Source of the DNA: Chloroflexia bacterium
Lineage (GTDB): Bacteria > Chloroflexota > Chloroflexia > QHBQ01 > JADMIH01
Length of the DNA stretch: 39,361 bases
Assembly: GCA_025927935.1 (NCBI GenBank)
Contig: JAICKM010000002.1
Coordinates: forward strand, 1 to 39,361
Direction: 5' to 3'
Under the pieces are notes generated by a model. It was given only the letters and a program-made list of their open reading frames with translations. It was not told where the DNA came from and did no database searches. Numbering within the stretch: position 1 is the stretch's first letter; each line of letters starts with the position of its first letter. Below, one piece after another: positions 16,499-25,170 of this stretch. A program made the translations under genes and the position numbers.

Positions 16499-17410
16499 AT
16501 GGCGACCACACTACAAGCCCAAACCCAAACCGGAACCGTAGAGGGGACAAAAGGCGACCCGCGCCACTCGCCGTTCGCCGACCTGCTGGCGTATCTCTTT
16601 CTCGGGCTCCTGGCCGTCTTTTTCCTGTTCCCGTTGGCCTGGATGATGTTGTCGTCCCTGAAGACTGGACAAGATATTGCCACCAGCCCGCTCGTGTTCG
16701 ACCCCAGGGCAATGTCGTTTGACAGCTATGGGGCGATGCTGGCAAACGTGCCACTCCTGGATGGCTTCAAGAACACACTGATTGTCGTCGTTTTCAAGGG
16801 TGGCCTGGAACTCTTCTTTTGCCCCTTGGCCGGCTATACGTTTGCCAAGCTCCGCTTCCGGGGCCGCGAGGCACTGTTCAATATTGTGCTGGCCACGTTG
16901 ATGCTGCCGGTGATCGTCATGCTGATCCCTTTGCTGCTGGAAATGGGGGCGCTCGGCTGGGTTGACTCGTACCAGGCGCTCATTTTGCCGGGCGCGGTCA
17001 GCGCGTTTGCCATCTTCTTTATGCGCCAGCAGATGGCAGATATTCCCGACGAGCTGATCGAGTCGGGCCGCTTAGATGGAGCGGGGCCATTTCGTATCTA
17101 CTGGAGCATTGCCCTGCCGATCATGCGCCCGGCACTGGCGGCGCTCGCCATCCTGACTTTCCTGGCGATTTACAACGATTTCGTCTGGCCGGTGATCGTC
17201 ATCAGTTCGGTAGACAAACAGACCCTGCAGATCATGCTCTCGTACCTCGCCACCCAGATCAACAACGCCTCGGTGGGCACGGCCGGCAGTAACGCATGGG
17301 GTCAGATTCTGGCCGCGAGCACCCTGGCCACGCTCCCGCTGCTGATTCTCTTCATTGCCTTGCAGCGGCATTTCGTCGCCGGGTTGATGGCCGGGGCGTT
17401 GAAAGGCTAA
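16499..17410 (+). CDS. ABC sugar transporter permease, MalG/UgpE type
   Basis: The protein is 303 residues. After a polar N-terminus (residues 1-28) come about six transmembrane helices; the second-permease EAA loop reads PDELIESGRLDGAGPFRIYW and the C-terminal segment HFVAGLMAGALKG is typical. The start is 13 bp after the previous stop with AGGAGG between them, so the two permeases are probably translated from one message and coupled. Confidence 0.9.
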   Translation: MATTLQAQTQTGTVEGTKGDPRHSPFADLLAYLFLGLLAVFFLFPLAWMMLSSLKTGQDIATSPLVFDPRAMSFDSYGAMLANVPLLDGFKNTLIVVVFKGGLELFFCPLAGYTFAKLRFRGREALFNIVLATLMLPVIVMLIPLLLEMGALGWVDSYQALILPGAVSAFAIFFMRQQMADIPDELIESGRLDGAGPFRIYWSIALPIMRPALAALAILTFLAIYNDFVWPVIVISSVDKQTLQIMLSYLATQINNASVGTAGSNAWGQILAASTLATLPLLILFIALQRHFVAGLMAGALKG

Positions 17411-17454
17411 GTGGAGCGGACGCGCGAAATCCAGAGTTCCAGTGGAGGCGTTGC

Positions 17455-19734
17455 ATGGCTACAGATCCGGATAATCCACTGTTCCGATTCACACGAGACG
17501 ACACCGCCGCGCAGAATATCTTGCGCGTGGATGTGCAGCAGGCGGGCCCGGTGGCCCCGCCATCCATCCTGGGCAACTTTTTCGAAAACCTGACGTTCGC
17601 TGTCGTCGGAGGGATTTCGGCCGAGCTTTTATCAAATCCAACCTTCGCCCGTGACCCGCACCTTCTGCCTGGGCAGAAGGCGCAGTTACTGACCAACGGC
17701 AGTGCCCTGGTTGCGCTCTATCTCTCGGGCGGCGACCCGGCCATACTGCACTGGGGCTGGGGTGCCGAAGATCCGGCCATATTGCGTCGGCGCTGGTGGC
17801 CCACACCTTTGTGCACCGGCTTTGGCGTGAGCGTCCTCGATGACGCCACCGCACAGGGGATCCCCTTCGCCTGGGGACCGCTCGGCTACCCCGGTGGCGT
17901 CACTGCTTCGGCCGGTCGCCTGGGCGGCGCCGTCCGGCTCCTGGGTGGCGACTGGCCCAGCGGCCCGGAGCACTATTGGCCGGTCCTGGAAGATGGTCCC
18001 GCCGGCATCCGGCAGGGCGTCTTCCTGCCCATTAAGCGCTGCCGCGCCTACAAAGGCGATCTCTGGGTCAGGATCGGCACAACCAGGGGCGGGGAGCACG
18101 GCGAGGTCGAGGTGGGCTTCCGCCGTCGCGTGGCAACCCCGGATGGCCAGCGGCAGGCCGGGGAGCGCATTGCTGCTACCAGGCTGCGCGTGGAGTCGCC
18201 CGAATGGCAGAAGCTGCCCTTCGAACTGAAGCTGCAGGAGGGCCAGGTCGCCTTCGGCGAGCCGGTCGATTTCTACCTGCGCTGGCTGCCGCGCTCCAAC
18301 ACGGCCTTGCATCTGCTCGTCGACCGCGCCTTCCTGCTGCCGCAGGATGAGGAGGATGGGCTTGACCCCGAGGTGGTCGCGCTGGTGCGTAACTCGACCA
18401 TGCCCCAACTACGTTGGCCCGGTGGCAACTACGTCAGCTACCATCACTGGCGCGACGCCGTCGGCCCGGTTGACCTGCGGGCAACTTACCCTAACTATGC
18501 CTGGGGCGGGTTGGACTACAACCTGTTCGGCACCGACGAATACATCACCTTCTGCCGCAAGCTCGGCATCCGGCCGCATATTACGGTCAACCAGGGTACC
18601 GGGACGGCAGAGGAAGCGGCCGCCTGGGTCGAGTATTGCAACGGCGACGAAACTACCCCAATGGGCAAGCTCCGAGCCCGGAACGGCCACCCCGCGCCGT
18701 ACAACGTGACCATCTGGGAAGTGGGTAATGAGATTTTCGGCACCTGGCAGGGCGGCTTCGTCAGCTCTGACGAGAATGCCCGCCGCTTCAGCGAGTTCGC
18801 GCCAGCGATGCGCGCGGCCAGCCTCATCCCCATCGAGGTGATCGCCTGTGGCAACAACTTCGATTTTGCTGAGCCGGGACTGGGCTATGACCACACGCAT
18901 GCTGACCGCCGCTGGCATGACCAGTTGCTCAAGCAGGCGCCCGAGCAGATCGACTACATCTCACTGCACTCGCTGCCCGTCAACGATCTGTTGCTGGAGA
19001 ACGTGAGCGATGAGGAGGCGCATAACGCCGTCCTGGGCCAGGTGACCACCTGGGAGCGCCGCTTCCTGCCTGATCTGCTCGAACGTGCCCAGCGTGCGAA
19101 CCGGCCCGGCAAGGCGTCGCCCATCAAGCTGGCCATCACCGAATGGGGACCGCTGGGTGGGCACCCGAACCGGCTCAACGTCGAGAACTTCGGGGCAGTA
19201 GTATACGCCGGCGTATTCCTCAACATGGTGCTGCGCAACGCCGACCGCATCCCGATTGCGCTGCCCAACGGGTTCATGCACGGCGGCTGCATTCGCAAGG
19301 CCTACGGGGTGGTTTACTACGATCCGCAGTTCTTCGCCATGCAGCAATATGGGCCTTTCATCGGCACGAAGCCACTGGCCTGTGAGTTGACCGGGCCGGG
19401 CTACGATGTGCCGCATCCTTGCGATCTGGGGGCCAAAGACTCCGATATCCCGTTCGTAGATGCCGTAGTTTGCCAGTCGGATCACTCCCCGGGGCTGCTC
19501 GTAGCGGCCGCAAACAAACACCTGACGCGGACAATGGAGCTGGTCATTCAGATACCTGGCTACAACGTCTCGGCAGGTGCCCACGCGGCGGTACTCGCTT
19601 ATCCGGAAATAACGGCGATGACCAACCCAGTGCAGCCGGATCTTTTCCAGTTGGGACACATCGAGATAACGCCTGTCGGGGACATGATAACCATACAACT
19701 GCCGCCCTTCTCGGCTGCCTGGATCACCTTATGA
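17455..19734 (+). CDS. Long GH51-type alpha-L-arabinofuranosidase, copy B
   Basis: The protein is 759 residues from the ATG at 17455, which has GGAGG at 17443-17447 and aligns with the start of copy A (MATDPDNPLFRFTRDD). The frame is open further upstream but that part overlaps the permease gene and is rejected. Acid/base E426 lies in WEVGNEIFG and nucleophile E563 in AITEWGPLGG. The protein is highly similar to copy A at 2451-4694, with an extra segment around residue 100 (GWGAEDPAILRRRWW). No export signal is seen. It ends in an ATGA overlap with the GH43 lipoprotein gene, so the pair is probably co-translated. The two copies may differ in linkage preference. Confidence 0.85.
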   Translation: MATDPDNPLFRFTRDDTAAQNILRVDVQQAGPVAPPSILGNFFENLTFAVVGGISAELLSNPTFARDPHLLPGQKAQLLTNGSALVALYLSGGDPAILHWGWGAEDPAILRRRWWPTPLCTGFGVSVLDDATAQGIPFAWGPLGYPGGVTASAGRLGGAVRLLGGDWPSGPEHYWPVLEDGPAGIRQGVFLPIKRCRAYKGDLWVRIGTTRGGEHGEVEVGFRRRVATPDGQRQAGERIAATRLRVESPEWQKLPFELKLQEGQVAFGEPVDFYLRWLPRSNTALHLLVDRAFLLPQDEEDGLDPEVVALVRNSTMPQLRWPGGNYVSYHHWRDAVGPVDLRATYPNYAWGGLDYNLFGTDEYITFCRKLGIRPHITVNQGTGTAEEAAAWVEYCNGDETTPMGKLRARNGHPAPYNVTIWEVGNEIFGTWQGGFVSSDENARRFSEFAPAMRAASLIPIEVIACGNNFDFAEPGLGYDHTHADRRWHDQLLKQAPEQIDYISLHSLPVNDLLLENVSDEEAHNAVLGQVTTWERRFLPDLLERAQRANRPGKASPIKLAITEWGPLGGHPNRLNVENFGAVVYAGVFLNMVLRNADRIPIALPNGFMHGGCIRKAYGVVYYDPQFFAMQQYGPFIGTKPLACELTGPGYDVPHPCDLGAKDSDIPFVDAVVCQSDHSPGLLVAAANKHLTRTMELVIQIPGYNVSAGAHAAVLAYPEITAMTNPVQPDLFQLGHIEITPVGDMITIQLPPFSAAWITL

Positions 19735-20885
19735 AACTTCGCTCTACACAGCGGGTAGGCGTCGTAATCCTTACCCTAATGATGGGCATGCTGCTGCCGG
19801 CGTGCGGCCAGGAGGCGCCGACAGCGACCACGGCGCCTGCGGCCACCGCCACCACGGCCATGGCTGCCACGGCAACTGCGCCACCAGCCGCGACGGACAC
19901 GCTACCGCCTGCCACTTCCACCACCGTACCGGAGCCAACGGCCACCATTTCGCCCGAGCTGGCGTCAAAGATCTTTGACGCCCAGGGCTCGACGACGGTG
20001 CACGACCCCTCCATGGCAAAAGACGGAGAGACTTACTACGTCTTCATGACCGGGCCGGGAATTCCCATTCATTGCTCCAAAGATCTGCGCGTGTGGGAGG
20101 ATTGCGGCAACGTCTTTCAGGTGTTACCCGATTGGCTCACAGCGGCGGTTCCAGGAGTGAAGGATCCCTGGGCGCCGGATATCAATTTCCACGACGGCAA
20201 ATACTACCTCTACTATGCCGGGTCTACCTTCGGCTCGAACCATTCGGCGATCGGGCTGGCAACAAATGCGACCCTGGACGAGAGCAGCCCGAATTACAAG
20301 TGGGTGGATCAGGGGCTGGTCATCGCTTCCGATACGCCGGATAACTACAACGCCATCGACCCCAACCTGAGCTACGATCAGGCTGGCCAGCCCTGGCTAA
20401 GTTTTGGCAGCTTCTGGTCTGGTATCAAGCTCGTCAAGCTGGATCCATCCACCTATAAGCCGGCAAAAGGAGCCGAACTTGTCTCGCTCGCGGATTACCC
20501 GCTGTCCAGCGCCGATGCCATTGAAGCGCCCTTCATCACCCACCGCGGCGACTTCTACTACCTGTTCGTTTCGCGCGATTTCTGCTGCAAAGGCGTAGAT
20601 AGCACCTACAATATTAGGGTGGGGCGTGCGAAGGAGATCAGCGGGCCCTATGTGGATCAGGACGGCAAGCCGATGCTCGGCGGAGGAGGGACGCTCGTCT
20701 ACGACGGATCAGCGCGCTGGCACGGGCCAGGCGGGCAGTCGATCTTCGTGGAAGGGGATACCTACTACCTGGTTTATCACTCCTACGACGCGGATTACAA
20801 TGGCACCCCCACGCTGCGCATCGAGAAGCTTAGCTGGGACCAGGCCAACTGGCCTGTAGCACCCAGCGCCTTAGCGGGAGAATAG
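19731..20885 (+). CDS. Secreted GH43 endo-arabinanase-like lipoprotein
   Basis: The protein is 384 residues. The start at 19731 overlaps the stop of the GH51 gene (ATGA) and begins a classical lipoprotein signal: charged MKLRSTQR, hydrophobic core, then LLPAC, with C25 as the lipidation site. A Thr/Ala/Pro linker runs to about residue 75. The propeller follows with D92 (VHDPSM), D210 (NAIDPNLSY) and E265 (IEAPFI) as the catalytic triad. LWAPDI-type and SFGSFWSGIKL motifs match endo-1,5-arabinanases. It would act on the cell surface, supplying oligosaccharides to the binding protein. It is a paralogue of the signal-less protein at 7555-8472. Confidence 0.9.
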   Translation: MKLRSTQRVGVVILTLMMGMLLPACGQEAPTATTAPAATATTAMAATATAPPAATDTLPPATSTTVPEPTATISPELASKIFDAQGSTTVHDPSMAKDGETYYVFMTGPGIPIHCSKDLRVWEDCGNVFQVLPDWLTAAVPGVKDPWAPDINFHDGKYYLYYAGSTFGSNHSAIGLATNATLDESSPNYKWVDQGLVIASDTPDNYNAIDPNLSYDQAGQPWLSFGSFWSGIKLVKLDPSTYKPAKGAELVSLADYPLSSADAIEAPFITHRGDFYYLFVSRDFCCKGVDSTYNIRVGRAKEISGPYVDQDGKPMLGGGGTLVYDGSARWHGPGGQSIFVEGDTYYLVYHSYDADYNGTPTLRIEKLSWDQANWPVAPSALAGE

Positions 20886-20957
20886 TGCGCACGCGTATAG
20901 GCTTTCTTAGCTACGGCCGATCTGTAAATCAACACTCGTAGTTCTGGAGAGAGAACA

Positions 20958-22445
20958 ATGCCTGATACCACATTACAGGTTCGTACGGATCGCCCGATAG
21001 GCCGGATTTCGCCGCGCCTGTACGGCCATTTTGCCGAGCACCTGGGCCGTTGTTGCTATGAGGGGCTCTGCATTGACCTCGACCGTAACGACATCCCGCA
21101 GCAGAACGGCTTCCGCACCGACGTGCTCGAAGCGCTGCGCGGTCTCCCGGTGCCGCTGTTGCGCTGGCCCGGTGGCTGCTACGCCGATCACTACCACTGG
21201 CGCGACGGCATCGGACCGCGCGCCGATCGCCCCCGCCGGTTGGGAATGTCCTGTGATCTGCAGGTCGAAGACGACAACAGCCTGGGCACACATGAATTCC
21301 TGTGGCTCTGTGCAGCCCTTGGCGCTGAGCCGTATCTGGCCGGCAATATGGCGACCGGCACACCCCAGGAACTGTGCGATTGGCTCGAATACTGTAACAG
21401 CGCCGCCGATACCACGCTGACACGCCTGCGCACGGCCAATGGCGCCCCTGCGCCGTTCCGGGTGCCGCTCTGGGGAGTGGGCAACGAAAACTGGGGCTGC
21501 GGCGGCAACTATGACGCGATAACCTACACCCACGAATATCGCCGCTATGCCACGATGCTCCGGCATATTGACCCGACTGCCGAACTGGTCGCCTGCGGGT
21601 ACGAAGATGACTGGAACGCGACGCTGCTCGATACGCTGGGCCCGCATCTTTATCTGGTCGACCACCTCTCGATCCATCGCTACTGGATTCACGGCGGGCC
21701 GGAGACGGGGTTCACCGAAGAGGCCTATTATACCCTGCTGGCCGAGGCCGAGGGAACCGAGGCGTTCGTCCAGCGCACCGCAGAAATTATCGCCAACGCC
21801 ACCGGCGGCAAACGCCGCATTGGGATCGCGCTGGACGAGTGGGGCGTGTGGCACCCGGAGGCCCGGGATTGGGGACCGGACGCGAACCCGCGCACACCGC
21901 AAACGTATGAGCAAGCGGGCACGCTGCGCGACGCGCTGGCGGCCGGGATCGCCCTGGAAGGGTTTCATCGCCAATGCCAGGTGCTGACGCTCGCGAATCT
22001 GGCCCAGATTGTTAACGTCCTGCACGCGCCGGTGATGACGGAGGGGGCGAGCATGTGGCTGACGCCCACGTACCATGCGCTGCAACTGCACGCCCCGCAC
22101 ATCGAGGCAACCGCGCTACCTGTCGAGGTCGTGCACGGCGCGACACTGCCCGGCGGGTCGAGCGCGGTCAGTGCGACCGCATCGCTGACGGCACAGCGCC
22201 TGGCGCTCACAGTGATTAACCGACATATCGCCGCACCGGCTAGCGTACGCATCGTCTGTCCCGCCGGATTCACGCAGGGGACCGGCCGCCTGTTGGCGGC
22301 GACAAGTCCCCAAGCAACCAACAGTGCCATGGATCCACAGCGCGTGGCACCAGTCCCCTTCGCCGTTGCGCCGGACGGGGCGGGCGGCTGGCGTGCCGAG
22401 TTGCCTGCCCACGCCCTCGCGACCATCGTGTTTCAGCGGGGCTAA
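20958..22445 (+). CDS. GH51 alpha-L-arabinofuranosidase
   Basis: The protein is 495 residues, standard for intracellular GH51 enzymes. The N-terminus RISPRLYGHFAEHLGR, the LLRWPGGCYADHYHWRDG block, acid/base E177 in WGVGNENWG and nucleophile E294 in ALDEWGVW are all present, followed by a C-terminal beta-sandwich. It would release terminal alpha-1,2-, 1,3- or 1,5-linked arabinofuranose. GGAGAGAG lies upstream of the ATG. It is clearly distinct from the two long GH51 genes and from the gene at 34018. Confidence 0.92.
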   Translation: MPDTTLQVRTDRPIGRISPRLYGHFAEHLGRCCYEGLCIDLDRNDIPQQNGFRTDVLEALRGLPVPLLRWPGGCYADHYHWRDGIGPRADRPRRLGMSCDLQVEDDNSLGTHEFLWLCAALGAEPYLAGNMATGTPQELCDWLEYCNSAADTTLTRLRTANGAPAPFRVPLWGVGNENWGCGGNYDAITYTHEYRRYATMLRHIDPTAELVACGYEDDWNATLLDTLGPHLYLVDHLSIHRYWIHGGPETGFTEEAYYTLLAEAEGTEAFVQRTAEIIANATGGKRRIGIALDEWGVWHPEARDWGPDANPRTPQTYEQAGTLRDALAAGIALEGFHRQCQVLTLANLAQIVNVLHAPVMTEGASMWLTPTYHALQLHAPHIEATALPVEVVHGATLPGGSSAVSATASLTAQRLALTVINRHIAAPASVRIVCPAGFTQGTGRLLAATSPQATNSAMDPQRVAPVPFAVAPDGAGGWRAELPAHALATIVFQRG

Positions 22446-22745
22446 CCAGATGCGTGCTCTGATCTCGCCCGCGTGCGGCAAGGGCGGCCGTGCACGAGGC
22501 CAGCGCAGGGCCAAGCAGGGCGGTGCTTGCTCGGAGTGTGGCACTTAATGTGGGAGGCAGGCTTCCTGCTGAGCGATCAGGCTGGGAAGGTCGCCCTGGA
22601 GCCGATGTGGGTGTTGGAGCGCCCGGATGACGGGCTGGAAGCTAGGCGGAACGGCGCCGGGTGAGACCGCCCGCAAAGGCAAAGCGCAACGCACAGGCCG
22701 AATATAACCGCCCCTAGCTGGGCGGGGATGCGGAGGACGATCTCT
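22446..22745. other. Intergenic region before the araBDA genes
   Basis: This 300-bp gap is the largest inside the plus-strand operon. The frame at 22473-22664 has no family features and is not called. An inverted repeat CCGCCC (22708-22713) and GGGCGG (22720-22725) around CTAGCT lies 20 bp before the araB start and could be an operator or an mRNA hairpin. A separate internal promoter could lie here, but I see no good -35/-10 pair. Confidence 0.4.
22708..22725. repeat. Inverted repeat just upstream of araB
   Basis: CCGCCC and GGGCGG arms flank a CTAGCT centre. Its position between the gap and the araB ribosome-binding site suggests control of araB expression or translation. Confidence 0.4.
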
Positions 22746-24491
22746 ATGAAATATGCTATCGGCGTCGATTTCGGGACCGAGTCAGGCCGCGCCGTCCTGG
22801 TGGAGGTGGCGACCGGCCGCGAGGTGGCCACCCGGGTCCATACCTATGCCCATGGCGTGATCGACGAACGGCTACCCGACTCGGATATCGGGCTCGAGCC
22901 CGATTGGGCGTTGCAAGATCCCAATGATTACCTCGAAGTGTTCAAACAAACGATCCCGGCCGTGCTAGCGGAGAGCGGGGTGAATCCCGACGACGTGATC
23001 GGCATCGGCATCGACTTCACCGCTTGCACCATGCTGCCTACCACGGCCGAGGGTACGCCGCTCTGTTTCTTGCCGGAGTGGCGCGCCTATCCGCACGCCT
23101 GGGTCAAGCTCTGGAAGCACCACGCGGCGCAGCCGGAGGCGGACCGCATTAACGAAGTCGCCGGCCAGCGGGGGGAGCCGTGGCTGAAGCTCTACGGCGG
23201 CAAGATCTCCTCGGAGTGGTTCTACGCCAAAGCGCTCCAGATTCTCAACGAAGCCCCGGAGGTCTATCGCACGGCGGATCGGCTGATCGAGGCCGCCGAC
23301 TGGGTGGTCTGGCAACTCACCGGGCGCGAGACCCGCAACGCCTGTACCGCCGGCTACAAAGCCATCTGGCAGCAAGATGAGGGCTTTCCCTCCCGCGACT
23401 ACTTTGCCGCCCTGCATCCGGACATGGCCGACATCGTGGATACCAAAATGCGCCGCGAGATCGCGCCGCTGGGCAGCAAGGCCGGCGAGTTGACCTCGCA
23501 AGCGGCCGCCTGGACGGGACTGCGCGCCGGCACGGCCGTGGCCGTCGCCAATGTGGACGCCCACGTCACCGTGCCAGTCACCGGCAGCGCCGCCCCGGGC
23601 ACAATGGTCCTGATCATGGGCACCAGCACCTGCCACGTCATGATCGGCGAGACGCGCGCTGAGGTGCCTGGCATGTGCGGTGTGGTCGAGGGGGGCGTGG
23701 TGCCCGGCCTGTTTGGCTACGAGGCGGGCCAAAGCGCGGTGGGCGATATCTTCGCCTGGTTCGTAGAGAATGGGGTGCCGCCCGAGTACCACGAGGCCGC
23801 CCGGCAGCGGGGTGTTGGCCTGCATACCTTGCTGGAGGAGGAAGCCGCCCGGCTCAAGCCCGGCCAGAGCGGGCTGCTGGCCCTCGACTGGTGGAACGGC
23901 AACCGCTCCACCCTGGTCGACGTCGAACTGAGTGGGCTGCTGCTGGGGATGACCCTGGCCACCAGGGCACCCGAGATCTACCGGGCGTTGATCGAGGCCA
24001 CCGCCTTCGGCACCCGGACCATCATCGAGACGCTGGAAGCCAGCGGGGTGCCGATGCGGGCCCTAGTGGCGGCCGGTGGCCTGCCGGAGCGCAACAAGTT
24101 CCTCATGCAAGTCTACGCCGATGTGACCCACCGCGAGATCGGCGTGGTGCGCAGCAGCCAGGCCCCGGCCGTCGGATCGGCCATGCATGCCACGGTGGCG
24201 GCGGGAGTGGCGGCCGGCGGCTACCCGGATATCGCCACAGCCGCCGAACACATGGGGGGCCTGCGCGAGGAGGTGTTCCGGCCCATTGCCGCGAACGTCC
24301 GCGTCTATGACCGGCTGTACGCCGAGTATCAGACGCTGTACGATTACTTTGGGCGGGGGGGCAATGACGTGATGAAGCGGCTGCGGGCCCTGCGGCGGGA
24401 GGCTCTGGCCCCGCAGGAGCGCGCGCTGGAAGAGAGCTTGCAAAGCCGGGCCCTGCCCGATGCCACCGAACAACAGGCGCTGGCCCAGTAG
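22746..24491 (+). CDS. araB: L-ribulokinase
   Basis: The protein is 581 residues from the ATG at 22746, which has GGAGGA eight to nine bases upstream; the family begins MKYAIGVDFGTESGR, which sets the start. It is an FGGY-family kinase: N-terminal phosphate-binding loop DFGTESGR, IGIGIDFTACTMLP, then SEWFYAKALQIL, and the C-terminal ATP domain with MGTSTCHVMIG and AAGGLPERNKFLMQVYADV. It phosphorylates L-ribulose to L-ribulose 5-phosphate. The gene is followed after 12 bp by araD and then araA, an araBDA order rather than the araBAD order of enteric bacteria. Confidence 0.95.
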   Translation: MKYAIGVDFGTESGRAVLVEVATGREVATRVHTYAHGVIDERLPDSDIGLEPDWALQDPNDYLEVFKQTIPAVLAESGVNPDDVIGIGIDFTACTMLPTTAEGTPLCFLPEWRAYPHAWVKLWKHHAAQPEADRINEVAGQRGEPWLKLYGGKISSEWFYAKALQILNEAPEVYRTADRLIEAADWVVWQLTGRETRNACTAGYKAIWQQDEGFPSRDYFAALHPDMADIVDTKMRREIAPLGSKAGELTSQAAAWTGLRAGTAVAVANVDAHVTVPVTGSAAPGTMVLIMGTSTCHVMIGETRAEVPGMCGVVEGGVVPGLFGYEAGQSAVGDIFAWFVENGVPPEYHEAARQRGVGLHTLLEEEAARLKPGQSGLLALDWWNGNRSTLVDVELSGLLLGMTLATRAPEIYRALIEATAFGTRTIIETLEASGVPMRALVAAGGLPERNKFLMQVYADVTHREIGVVRSSQAPAVGSAMHATVAAGVAAGGYPDIATAAEHMGGLREEVFRPIAANVRVYDRLYAEYQTLYDYFGRGGNDVMKRLRALRREALAPQERALEESLQSRALPDATEQQALAQ

Positions 24492-24503
24492 GAGGAATAG
24501 CCC

Positions 24504-25145
24504 GTGCTCGAACAACTCAAGGAAGAACTCTACCGCCTGCACCTGGAACTGCCCCGCCATAACCTGGTGGTCTGGACGGGTGGCAACGTCAGCGCGCGTG
24601 ACCCGGCCACCGGGCTGGTCGTGATCAAGCCGTCGGGCGTGCGGTATGAAGACCTCCAGCCCGAGCAGATGGTGGTTTTGGATCTGGACGGCAAGCAGAT
24701 AGAGGGCGCGCTCAAGCCGTCCTCGGACACGGCCAGCCACCTGTACATTTATCGCCACCGGCCCGATGTCGGCGGGGTGGTGCACACCCACTCCCGCTAT
24801 GCCACCGCGTTCGCCGCCGTGGGCCGCCCCATCCCGGTGGTGCTCACCGCCATGGCCGACGAATTCGGCGGGCCGATCCCCTGTGCCGGCTTTACGCTCA
24901 TCGGCGACGAGTCGATCGGCAAGCTGGTGGTCGAGGGAATCGGCAACTCCCCCGCCGTGTTACTGAAGAATCATGGCGTGTTCACCATCGGCAAAACCGC
25001 CGAAGCGGCGGTCAAGGCGGCGGTGATGACGGAGGATGTCGCGGCGTCGGTCTGGATGGCCCTCCAACTGGGCACGCCCGATGAGATCCCCCCGGAGGCC
25101 GTGGAAAAGCTCCATTATCGCTACACCCACGTCTACGGGCAATGA
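24504..25145 (+). CDS. araD: L-ribulose-5-phosphate 4-epimerase
   Basis: The protein is 213 residues and starts with GTG at 24504; AGGAGG at 24490 overlaps the araB stop. It is a class II aldolase-fold enzyme. Zinc ligands H94 and H96 lie in VVHTHSRYA and H157 in LLKNHGVF; D75 in KPSSDTASH and the C-terminal VYGQ tyrosine match the catalytic residues of AraD. It converts L-ribulose 5-phosphate to D-xylulose 5-phosphate. The related L-fuculose-phosphate aldolase is an alternative by fold, but the intact VYGQ end and the araB/araA neighbours favour AraD. It is somewhat shorter than the enteric enzyme (about 231 residues). Confidence 0.9.
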   Translation: MLEQLKEELYRLHLELPRHNLVVWTGGNVSARDPATGLVVIKPSGVRYEDLQPEQMVVLDLDGKQIEGALKPSSDTASHLYIYRHRPDVGGVVHTHSRYATAFAAVGRPIPVVLTAMADEFGGPIPCAGFTLIGDESIGKLVVEGIGNSPAVLLKNHGVFTIGKTAEAAVKAAVMTEDVAASVWMALQLGTPDEIPPEAVEKLHYRYTHVYGQ

Positions 25146-25170
25146 TTTCGCAGGCAGGAGGCTTTTTGCG

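Noticed and set aside
17296..17454. N-terminal extension of the long GH51 copy B
   Set aside because: The extension overlaps the permease gene in another frame, and copy A starts at the position equivalent to 17455 with a matching ribosome-binding site.
20973..22100. Long open frame of 375 codons on the minus strand
   Set aside because: It lies fully inside the plus-strand GH51 gene and its translation has no family features. High GC content makes such shadow frames common.
22473..22664. Small open frame before araB
   Set aside because: No clear ribosome-binding site and low-complexity basic composition. A real gene is not supported.
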